From assembly GCA_937127165.1 (NCBI GenBank), contig CAKZLR010000059.1, forward strand, positions 1 to 28,595: a stretch of 28,595 bases of DNA, written 5' to 3'. The number at the start of each line of letters is the position of its first letter. The first letter of the stretch is position 1. Under the pieces are notes generated by a model that was given only the letters and a program-made list of their open reading frames with translations, made no database searches and was not told where the DNA came from. The DNA is from an uncultured Candidatus Peregrinibacteria bacterium (lineage in GTDB: Bacteria > Patescibacteriota > JACMRA01). Below are positions 1 through 6,989 of this stretch, in pieces. A program made the translations under genes and the position numbers.

Positions 1-34
1 TATCATAATATTTGGTCTTAGTTGGTTTAGCCAT
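1..34 (-). CDS. Possible start of a DnaJ-like gene (partial)
   Basis: An ATG at 34 on the minus strand opens a frame of 11 codons reading MAKPTKTKYYD before the window ends. A short basic leader followed by YYD resembles the N-terminus of J-domain proteins (typically ...DYYEILGV), and the next codon begins with A, as Ile would require. Eleven residues cannot prove this. No Shine-Dalgarno is visible, as at most starts in this window. Confidence 0.3.
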   Translation of the reverse strand, partial: MAKPTKTKYYD

Positions 35-381
35 AAAGATTTAGTTATAGGTATTAAAAAACTATTTTAGCAACGATTTTGCATTCACTTTTTTATAACC
101 TTTGTCAAGAAAGCATAGTTTTTTAAATAAATACTTTAACTAATTTATGCAAAAACCGTGCTTCATATTTTTCTAATACTGCTAGCACATTCTCCTATCT
201 TTTAAATAAGATAACTAAAATTATCTACTTCTATCAAGCAAATGCACCTATTCAAAAAAATACTTAAAACAACAGACCACACCACTAACCTACAAGGACA
301 AAAGATAACCACCTAGACACGTAAAACTTTTTACTATAAAACTATTTAAACAAAGGACTGACTACCACTTAGGTAAGTAAA
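35..381. other. Gene-free AT-rich spacer
   Basis: This interval lies downstream of rpsT and upstream of the possible dnaJ start. I see no convincing ORF, RNA gene or intrinsic terminator in it, only short A/T runs. Confidence 0.5.
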
Positions 382-660
382 TCATTGACTTGTTTTGTTA
401 TCTCCTAATTTAGCTATCATTTTAGCTAATCTGGACTTTTTTCTATCAGCTCTTTTTTTTGGTATAAAATTAGACTTCGCTGCCTTATCCAAGGCTGAAT
501 ATACTTTACCCAAAAATTGAGACAAATTACCCTCACCATTTTTAATAGCCTTCTTTAGATTTTTTAAAGCATCGACAATTTTTTTCTTTCTCTGTAAATT
601 GAAAACTCTTTTCCTTTGAGAACTTCTTAACGCTTTTTTCGCTGAAGATGTATTCGGCAT
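382..660 (-). CDS. rpsT: 30S ribosomal protein S20
   Basis: A 92-residue, Lys/Arg-rich helical protein of normal S20 length. It begins MPNTSSAKKALRSSQRKR and has the family's closing KKRADRKKSRLAK segment near residues 68-80. S20 binds 16S rRNA early in 30S assembly. The ATG at 660 lies only 20 nt after the CCA end of the tRNA-Gly gene on the same strand, so rpsT is probably co-transcribed with it. Processing at the tRNA 3' end would then give an rpsT mRNA with almost no leader. The 15 nt before the ATG are A/T only apart from single G/C bases, with no Shine-Dalgarno. Confidence 0.95.
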   Translation of the reverse strand: MPNTSSAKKALRSSQRKRVFNLQRKKKIVDALKNLKKAIKNGEGNLSQFLGKVYSALDKAAKSNFIPKKRADRKKSRLAKMIAKLGDNKTSQ

Positions 661-680
661 AATATAAAAACAATCTAAAC

Positions 681-754
681 TGGAGCGGGTAAGGGGAATC
701 GAACCCCCGTTTCAACCATGGCAAGGTCGTGTTTTACCACTAAACTATACCCGC
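681..754 (-). tRNA. tRNA-Gly (GCC), CCA encoded
   Basis: The minus strand folds into a cloverleaf. The acceptor stem is GCGGGTA/TACCCGC, the discriminator is U73, and CCA is encoded (681-683). The T loop is TTCGATT and the anticodon loop reads TTGCCAT, giving anticodon GCC. U73 is normal for bacterial tRNA-Gly. It sits directly upstream of rpsT. Confidence 0.95.
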
Positions 755-1158
755 TTGGGTTAAAATAACAACAAATCAACGTTAAATGAAAACCTAAAAG
801 CAAAAATTGTCAAGACTATGCCATTTATGGTTAAAAATAAAAAATAAAACTTGTTTTTTTTATTTAAGAAAAATTTACAACCTTTAAAGACAAGAGATAA
901 TTAACTTTGTATTTGTAAAAAATAAAGGAAAAATACATATTTATTCTCAATTTTGGAATATTCCTTAATCAACCTAGTCAGTGTAAAACTTAATTTAGAA
1001 AAATCAATTTTTCCTGTAAAAAATTATTCATCACTCTCAACCAAGATTCACCAGACTTACACCAAGACTTACACCAAAACACTATAAAAAGCAAAAATCT
1101 AAAACAGTAGTAGTTTACTTTGGTTAACAGCTCGAAAAGTTTTGTATCATTAATAAAC
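755..1158. other. Gene-free spacer upstream of tRNA-Gly
   Basis: This spacer separates tRNA-Gly from the end of aroKE. A minus-strand TTGACA at 808-813 lies about 55 nt before the tRNA and could be its -35 box, but the hexamer 17 nt on (TTCATT) is a poor -10. A perfect 12-bp tandem duplication, agacttacacca twice, lies at 1053-1076. No ORF or RNA fold was recognised. Confidence 0.4.
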
Positions 1159-2709
1159 CTAATTAGCAGCTAAACCAAAACACTCAAGTAGAGTTTGCCT
1201 CATTACCTCTTCTGGTGCTTCTTTACCTGTATAATAAGTAAACTGAGCCATTCCTTGGTGTAATAACATTTCAATACCATGAATTATAGTCGCCCCTTTA
1301 GTTTTAGCCACTTGTAAAAACTTGGTTTCGTAAGGATTATACACTATATCAAAACAAATGTGATGTGAACGGATAATGGCTTTATCAATAGGCAATTTCT
1401 CCTGCTGTTCTCCCATACCTATAGAAGTAGCATTAATAATTATCTCGGCATCTATAATTTCGGCTAACTCATCTAAACTACCTGCCCAACAACCCAATTC
1501 TTTGGCTAATTCTTCAGCTTTTGAAAGTGTGCGGTTATATATTTTTAAAATAGCACCATTTTCCACTAAACCATATGCTATAGCCCTAGCAGCACCACCA
1601 GCACCAATTAGAGCCACTTTTTTATCTTGTAGGTTAGTAATTTTTTGTAAAGGAACAACCACACCTAACCAATCTGTGTTGTAACCTTTTAATATACCAT
1701 CATCATTCACAACTGTGTTTACAGCTCCAATTTTTTGAGCCACAGGGTCAATCCAATCTAAATACTTCATAACTTCTAACTTGTGTGGAGTAGTGCAAGT
1801 CAAACCCCTAATTCCCATAGCTCTCACAGCTTGAACTACATCTTTTAAATCTTCCAGTTTGGTTCTAGCCGCTACAAATACAAAATCTCTGTCAATTCCT
1901 AGTTTACGATAAGCCGCATTGTGGATTTGGGGAGATAAAGAATGTTCTACAGGATCTCCTATAATTATACAAATTTTAGTTTTAGCAGTAATATTATCAG
2001 TAGAAGTAGTGTTGATCATATTATTTTGATGATTTTGATAATTTTGATTAAAAATGTGTAAAATTTCTTGAACTACTTGATCTGGTGATAAGAAATCAGT
2101 ATGAATAATATAGGGACTAATTTTTTCGTATAGTGGTTTTCTAACTGTATATGCTGCTACCACATCTTCTAAAATCTCTTTTACCAAAATTTCTTTTTGT
2201 TTTTTTTCATCTTCCGGATATTGTTTCAAATTTACTTGAACCTGTTTGGCTTTTTGCTCATCTAAAATAGGTCTAGTGGTCTCAATTTTAGCCAATTCAT
2301 CTTTTTTGATTCTGTTTATTATCGTATCAATATAAGCAGTTAAAACAATGTGCAAAGTATTTTTAGATTGTTGAGCAATTTTAGTGTTAATTTGACCAAA
2401 AGTTTGCTCATCTTTATCAATAATGTCGTTAACACAAACCCCACCACCAGTAGAAACAACCAAATTGGTGGTGCCTATCAATTCTGTAAAAAGCTCACTT
2501 TCCATCTGTCTCATTTGTTTCCAGTCGGTACCATTTTTAGTCAATTCTGGAATTGTCATACCAGCTCTTTTTTCTAACTCTTCATCCATGTCCACATATT
2601 TCCAGTCTAGTTGTTTGGCCAAGAGTTTACCAATCGTGGATTTACCAGTAGCCCTAAAACCGTGTAAAAATATGGAGTTATATATGGAGTTATAAATCTC
2701 TGTTGACAT
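1159..2709 (-). CDS. aroKE: Bifunctional shikimate kinase - shikimate dehydrogenase fusion
   Basis: A 516-residue fusion of two shikimate-pathway enzymes. Residues about 12-220 are shikimate kinase: a P-loop GFRATGKST at 17-25, DMDE at 40-43 (shikimate/Mg side), GGG at 88-90, a lid RP at 146-147 and KPLYEKIS at 191-198. A polar Asn/Gln/Thr linker covers about 221-243. Residues about 245-512 are shikimate dehydrogenase: SLSP at 257-260, TPHK with the catalytic Lys at 310, GAVNT at 328-332, NTD at 344-346, the NADP loop GAGGAA at 369-374 with NRT at 392-394, and LLHQG at 482-486. Together they convert dehydroshikimate to shikimate and then to shikimate 3-phosphate in the cytosol. The N-terminus holds a small repeat, IYNSIYNSI. 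A TATATT lies 4 nt before the ATG, so the mRNA may be nearly leaderless. Both active sites look intact. Confidence 0.93.
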   Translation of the reverse strand: MSTEIYNSIYNSIFLHGFRATGKSTIGKLLAKQLDWKYVDMDEELEKRAGMTIPELTKNGTDWKQMRQMESELFTELIGTTNLVVSTGGGVCVNDIIDKDEQTFGQINTKIAQQSKNTLHIVLTAYIDTIINRIKKDELAKIETTRPILDEQKAKQVQVNLKQYPEDEKKQKEILVKEILEDVVAAYTVRKPLYEKISPYIIHTDFLSPDQVVQEILHIFNQNYQNHQNNMINTTSTDNITAKTKICIIIGDPVEHSLSPQIHNAAYRKLGIDRDFVFVAARTKLEDLKDVVQAVRAMGIRGLTCTTPHKLEVMKYLDWIDPVAQKIGAVNTVVNDDGILKGYNTDWLGVVVPLQKITNLQDKKVALIGAGGAARAIAYGLVENGAILKIYNRTLSKAEELAKELGCWAGSLDELAEIIDAEIIINATSIGMGEQQEKLPIDKAIIRSHHICFDIVYNPYETKFLQVAKTKGATIIHGIEMLLHQGMAQFTYYTGKEAPEEVMRQTLLECFGLAAN

Positions 2710-3104
2710 ATATAATATAAATCGGGCAAAGTATGACAGTTTTTTTAAAAAAAGTAAAGTTTTATTCTTGTAGAAAATTCTAAAGATAGTAATAGATTAA
2801 CTTATACACCTTCTTAAGGTTAAATTTACTAAACGAGCAATGAATAAAATTTCAAAAAATTTAGACTTAGAGATAATTTTTATTTTTTAGTTGTCAATAA
2901 TAAATCAATTCAACTGTTTATATTTGAAATAAATAGTGCAAAATACACAAAAGGTTGTTATAAAAGTTTATTACTGTATAACTTTCAAACATAAAACTTT
3001 GCTCAAATACTATTTTACTAACAAAAAAGCTTTATACAAACTTAATATCAGGATACTAAAAATCTAAATTGACAGTTTGTTACTATTTCATAAAATATTG
3101 GCTT
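2710..3104. other. Divergent spacer, no gene seen
   Basis: This interval separates aroKE (minus) from the small plus-strand membrane ORF. It should hold promoters for both, but I cannot single out a convincing -35/-10 pair other than the TATATT box next to the aroKE start. A TTG codon at 3069 could extend the downstream ORF by 12 codons. Confidence 0.4.
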
Positions 3105-3482
3105 ATGAAGCCAATAGATACGCCACAAAGAGAATCAACTTGGTTGGATTACTTTTTACCTTTAGCTAATGAAATAATCGTCTTCTTTTTGCTATTATTA
3201 ATTTTCTTCCCATATTTAAGTACAGAAATAAAAACTTTTTTGCATAGAGATAGTATTTCTAAATTGGAAGAATTCTGCTTACAAACTACAAATACAAAGC
3301 CGGAGAATATCAAAATCATACAATTTAGTCGACCAAGAAGTGAAATCAAATTCTACTGTCTCTATAAAGACAAAAATCTCAACCTAGAAATAACAATCAA
3401 CCAAATTGGTGACAACTGGAGAACTTCACAACAAAGGAACTTTAACCAACCCGGAAGCTTCTTCTGGCCTTTTTATATTTAA
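3105..3482 (+). CDS. Small single-TM hypothetical protein
   Basis: I do not recognise this gene. From the ATG at 3105 it encodes 125 residues. A short N-terminal tail is followed by one strongly hydrophobic segment (about residues 14-34, ANEIIVFFLLLLIFFPYL), then a soluble region of about 85 residues with alternating basic and aromatic residues, ending in Phe-Tyr-Ile. A single-pass protein with a small C-terminal domain is the plain reading. An in-frame TTG at 3069 would add 12 residues, but ATG is the safer start. It is the only plus-strand gene in the first 9.9 kb and converges on the RNase J gene. It could be a lineage-specific gene; low complexity makes a chance ORF possible. Confidence 0.5.
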   Translation: MKPIDTPQRESTWLDYFLPLANEIIVFFLLLLIFFPYLSTEIKTFLHRDSISKLEEFCLQTTNTKPENIKIIQFSRPRSEIKFYCLYKDKNLNLEITINQIGDNWRTSQQRNFNQPGSFFWPFYI

Positions 3483-3663
3483 AAAAATTAATTAGTTAAG
3501 CTAACTTTTAGTTTTATTCTATAACAAATCTTTTACTTTTTTGATAAAACACTTTTGGGTTGAGAAGGTGCGTGCATTACAGCAAAAATAGATTTTACAA
3601 CATTACAAAGACTAACCCCTGTTAAAACGTCTATAATTTTCTGTAAAAGCTTTTATTTTTAGA

Positions 3664-5670
3664 TTAAACTTGTACAACAACTGGAATAATCAGTGGGGTC
3701 TTTTCAGTCTTTTGGTAAATAAAATCTCCAATAACTTTTTTAAGACTGCTTCTAAGATCACTAAAATAGGTAGCTGATTTTGGGTCAATTGGTAAAGAGC
3801 TAAATTTATTTTTAACATCTTGAACTATTTCTTTAAACAATTCTGAGCTGTTTTTCATATAGACAAAACCTCGACTGATAATTTCTGGACCACCAACTAA
3901 TCTTTTTTGTTTGTTTACCAATAAAACTGCAATCACCACACCTTCCGCAGACATAGTTCTTCTCTCCTCCAGTACAGCTTCAGAAACTGTGCCAATACCA
4001 CTACCATCCACTAAAAGATAATTTTCAGTTACTTTGTGCTCAGTTAATACCAATCGATCAGATCGCATTTCTAAAACTCTTCCATTTTCACCTATAATAA
4101 CATGATCTCTGTCAATACCCATTTCCACGGCTATATTGGCTAGTTTTTGGTGCATAAAATACTCTCCATGAATAGGTTGTACATAATCTGGTCTAGTTAA
4201 TGCTAACATCATTTTAATGTCCTCAATGGCGGCATGACCAGAGGTATGAATATCAAATTCTCTATGGTTTAGCACATCTACACCTCGCTTAGCGATTCTA
4301 GACATCAAGTCCTGTACAGCGTCCTCATTACCCGGAATAGCACTGCTTGAAAAAATAACAGTATCCCCACCTTGAAGTTTAATTTGAGGATGCTCATCTC
4401 TGGCAATTCTATTAAGAGCTGCATTATCTTCACCCTGAGAACCAGTAAGTAAAAAAGCAACTTTTTCAGCTGGTAAATTATTAGCTTCATTTATATCAAT
4501 CACTAAATTGGCTGGTATTTTTATTTTACCTAATTCAAAAGCGGTGTTAAAGGTACTAATCATCGAACGACCGATCAATACAAGCTTACGACCATAAAGA
4601 GTACAAGCATTGATAACATGCTGCATTCTAGCAACCGTGCTAGCAAAAGTGGTAAACAAAATTCTGCCTTGGGCTTTAGCAAAAATTTGATTAATAGTTT
4701 CACCAATAACTTTTTCAGACATGGAGTAACCCGGTTTCAAAGCTCCTAAAGTGTCAGTCATTAACAGACGAACCCCTTCGTTTCCATACTGACCTAATTT
4801 TGCATAGTCAGATAGTTGTCCATCAAACGGGGTGTTGTCAAACTTCCAGTCAGTACAATATAAAATGCGACCCATAGGTGTATCTATAGCCATTCCAAAA
4901 TTATCCGGGATAGAATGGTTTAATCTAAAAAAATTAATATCAAAGGCTCCTAGTTTTAGACTTTTACTAAACTCTACAACTTTCATTATATGTCCATTAT
5001 GTAAATCAAACTCTTCTAATCTATTTTTTAATAGTCCCAAAGTTAAAGGTAGACCAAAAATAGGTATCTTTCCTAATCTGGGCAAAATGTAGGGTGCCCC
5101 TCCAATATGATCTAAATGACCATGTGTATATATCAAACCTCTAATTTTATGCCGATTTTCCTCTAAATATATCGTATCTGGAATTATATAATCTACTCCG
5201 GGAAACTTTTCTCCGCCACCAAAACCCATTCCAGTATCAATCAAAACAATATCATCGTCGTACTCAAGCACAGTCATATTCATACCAACCTCATTAACAC
5301 CTCCAATTGGTATAATTTTTACCGGTTTACCTGGTGGAAAGACTGCTGGAGAGTTAGTAGCAATCGAATTACCAAAAAAACCTTTAGTAGAGACTGCATC
5401 CATATTTCCTACTAGAACTCTAGAATCTACCTTTGTTGGGGAGAGGGGTTGTTTACCAATTAACACATCTTCTCTATCAACTACATGTTTTCTAGCTAAA
5501 TATACCGGTCTTACAGTAGAAGAAGCGTCTGTTTTTTTAGTTTGTTTTTGAGACTGCCTATCTCTGTTGAGATTTCTGTTTACATGATTTAAGTTAGTTT
5601 TTTTGGATAAGTGAGACTTATACTCGCCATTATGTCTCCGATGTGGAGTAGGACTATTTACTACATTCAT
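3664..5670 (-). CDS. rnj: Ribonuclease J (metallo-beta-lactamase/beta-CASP)
   Basis: A 668-residue RNase J, the 5'-to-3' exo- and endoribonuclease that matures rRNA and degrades mRNA in bacteria that lack RNase E. The catalytic core starts near residue 116. It carries the metal-binding THGHLDHIGG (HGHLDH at about 183-188), NHSIPDNFG, CTDWKFD, the beta-CASP segment RILFTTFAST, and HTSGHA followed by QPIHGE further on. Family members are usually about 555 residues; the excess is a 115-residue Lys/Arg/Asn/Ser-rich N-terminal extension with no recognisable fold. The frame can be opened by TTG at 5676, but ATG at 5670 is the likelier start. No Shine-Dalgarno precedes it. It converges with the small membrane ORF on its 3' side. 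Confidence 0.94.
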   Translation of the reverse strand: MNVVNSPTPHRRHNGEYKSHLSKKTNLNHVNRNLNRDRQSQKQTKKTDASSTVRPVYLARKHVVDREDVLIGKQPLSPTKVDSRVLVGNMDAVSTKGFFGNSIATNSPAVFPPGKPVKIIPIGGVNEVGMNMTVLEYDDDIVLIDTGMGFGGGEKFPGVDYIIPDTIYLEENRHKIRGLIYTHGHLDHIGGAPYILPRLGKIPIFGLPLTLGLLKNRLEEFDLHNGHIMKVVEFSKSLKLGAFDINFFRLNHSIPDNFGMAIDTPMGRILYCTDWKFDNTPFDGQLSDYAKLGQYGNEGVRLLMTDTLGALKPGYSMSEKVIGETINQIFAKAQGRILFTTFASTVARMQHVINACTLYGRKLVLIGRSMISTFNTAFELGKIKIPANLVIDINEANNLPAEKVAFLLTGSQGEDNAALNRIARDEHPQIKLQGGDTVIFSSSAIPGNEDAVQDLMSRIAKRGVDVLNHREFDIHTSGHAAIEDIKMMLALTRPDYVQPIHGEYFMHQKLANIAVEMGIDRDHVIIGENGRVLEMRSDRLVLTEHKVTENYLLVDGSGIGTVSEAVLEERRTMSAEGVVIAVLLVNKQKRLVGGPEIISRGFVYMKNSSELFKEIVQDVKNKFSSLPIDPKSATYFSDLRSSLKKVIGDFIYQKTEKTPLIIPVVVQV

Positions 5671-5989
5671 AAACAATAAAAATTGTAACTGCTTTAATTT
5701 TAATTTTTAATTGTAATATTTTTTATAGTTAAAAAATTTTTGATTAAAAAGTTGTTCCACTACAATTTTATTATTATATTATATATTATTATATTAATAA
5801 CTTCTTTTAAACTTACTTCTGTCAGAGAACTATTAAACAATTACTAGATAAAAAATCTAAACTAAAGAACCAAACCTTTTTGATCAGTATCTGAATATCT
5901 AAATCAATTTTTGAATAAGGTTAAAATTTTAATTAAGTTTTAAATAAAACATTTCCTTTAATCTTTTATAACTTTTATAAACCACAGAA
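5671..5989. other. AT-rich spacer between tRNA-Phe and rnj
   Basis: About 320 nt with A/T tracts, including an almost pure TA stretch at about 5770-5800. It must carry the rnj promoter or read-through from tRNA-Phe. No ORF, RNA fold or clear promoter was singled out. Confidence 0.4.
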
Positions 5990-6064
5990 TGGCGCCGAGT
6001 GTCAGAATCGAACTGACGACACGAGGCTCTTCAGGCCACTGCTCTACCACTGAGCTAACTCGGC
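5990..6064 (-). tRNA. tRNA-Phe (GAA), CCA encoded, overlaps rnpA
   Basis: The minus strand gives an acceptor stem GCCGAGT/ACTCGGC, a D arm GCTC...GAGC, an anticodon loop CTGAAGA (anticodon GAA), a T loop TTCGATT and an encoded CCA (5990-5992). The segment around the anticodon stem and variable loop follows the usual tRNA-Phe pattern. Two oddities are seen: the discriminator is G73 rather than the usual A73, and the anticodon stem has a U-U mismatch in its second pair. Its first 10 nt are also the last codons and stop of rnpA. Confidence 0.9.
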
Positions 6065-6441
6065 AGTATGTTTTTTAATTTTTGTTTTTCTACAGATTGA
6101 ATAAAAAGTCTAGACATTGTGGGTATCAATTCGTCATAAATATCATTCGATTTTTTGTAAAGTAAATTTTTGTTTATAACTTGTACAATACAAACAAGGT
6201 TTGGTGGAATGCGATTCTGTTGGTATATTTTTTCAAAAATTGCAGAAATCCTTCTTTTCAATCGAGCTCGTTTATTAGCTTTTTTAAATACTTTTTTCGA
6301 AATGACAACTAAAAGTTTAAATTTTGTGTTTGGTTCAAAACTTAACAGTATTCTAGTATTTTGAGTATTTGTTCGAAACTTTGTGCGAAATACCCGGTAT
6401 ATTTCCTTTTCTTTAGACAGGCGATTACTCTTTGGAAGCAC
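6055..6441 (-). CDS. rnpA: Ribonuclease P protein component
   Basis: A 128-residue basic protein, the protein subunit that helps RNase P RNA bind pre-tRNA. It opens MLPKSNRLSKEKEIYRVFRT (the family's usual LPKxxRLxKxxxF-type start) and has the RNA-binding basic segment KKVFKKANKRARLKRRI at about residues 49-65. The conserved RN of the RNR motif reads RA here. The start is GTG at 6441, 28 nt after the rpmH stop, so rpmH-rnpA is the conserved pair. No yidC follows. Instead the gene ends inside the tRNA-Phe gene: the last codons CTG CCG AGT TAG cover tRNA nucleotides 1-10, with tRNA G1 as the third base of the Leu codon. Confidence 0.92.
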   Translation of the reverse strand: MLPKSNRLSKEKEIYRVFRTKFRTNTQNTRILLSFEPNTKFKLLVVISKKVFKKANKRARLKRRISAIFEKIYQQNRIPPNLVCIVQVINKNLLYKKSNDIYDELIPTMSRLFIQSVEKQKLKNILPS

Positions 6442-6469
6442 AAAATGCTAAAATTATTTACAACAAATG

Positions 6470-6628
6470 CTACTTCTTACGGAAAGTTGGTGTAAGTCCC
6501 CATCTACCTTTAAGCATTCTCCTCTTTAAGACTTTACTTAGTCTACCACCCCTTCTAGCTTTCATTCTAGCTAGAAAACCAGTAGTTCTCCGCCTTTGTC
6601 TTTTTTTAGGTTGATAAGTTCTTATCAT
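6470..6628 (-). CDS. rpmH: 50S ribosomal protein L34
   Basis: A short ORF of 52 codons that begins MIRTYQPKKRQRRRTTGFLA and continues with ARMKARRGGRLSKVLKRR, matching the L34 pattern (RTYQPS..RR..GFxARM...GR.VL..RR.KGR). It has a few extra C-terminal residues (LTPTFRKK) beyond the usual 44-46. L34 is a small basic protein of the large subunit. The ATG at 6628 lies 28 nt after a TATAAT box, and rnpA follows 28 nt downstream. dnaA, often next to rpmH, is not here. Confidence 0.93.
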   Translation of the reverse strand: MIRTYQPKKRQRRRTTGFLARMKARRGGRLSKVLKRRMLKGRWGLTPTFRKK

Positions 6629-6656
6629 ATGATATTAGGTTAAATGTTTCAATCTC

Positions 6657-6679
6657 ATTATAAAATTCATTTTTGTCAA
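6657..6679 (-). promoter_or_regulatory. Promoter-like boxes before rpmH-rnpA-tRNA-Phe
   Basis: The minus strand reads TTGACA (6674-6679), an 11-nt gap, then TATAAT (6657-6662). The -10 hexamer is perfect consensus and lies 28 nt before the rpmH start. The gap to TTGACA is too short for a normal sigma-70 promoter, so either the -35 match is chance or spacing is unusual here. Confidence 0.4.
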
Positions 6680-6989
6680 CTCTATTACGGTCAAAAACTT
6701 AAAAAACTTAAAAAATTCTAAATAATTTCAGATAAATTTTAAATTAATTTACGTTGTTTCGTACAATTCTACATTGATTTTAGGATAACTAAAATTAGTT
6801 ATAGAGTTAAGTCTTAAGACAAGACAGAATCGTCTTTTCAAAGAGATAACTCAAAACTGATAGCGCAAAACTAATAATGTTAATATAAATAAAAGATAAA
6901 AAATATGTACACAAATTCTAGCTTCTACTAAAGAAGCTATATAAAATACTAACTTACTAACTTTATGAATTGAAGTAGTTAATAAACTT
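6680..6989. other. Spacer between tig end and rpmH promoter
   Basis: About 310 nt of A/T-rich sequence with no ORF, RNA fold or terminator that I can support. Confidence 0.4.

Noticed and set aside
542..724. 60-codon minus-strand ORF spanning rpsT and tRNA-Gly
   Set aside because: Out-of-frame shadow of rpsT that runs through a tRNA.
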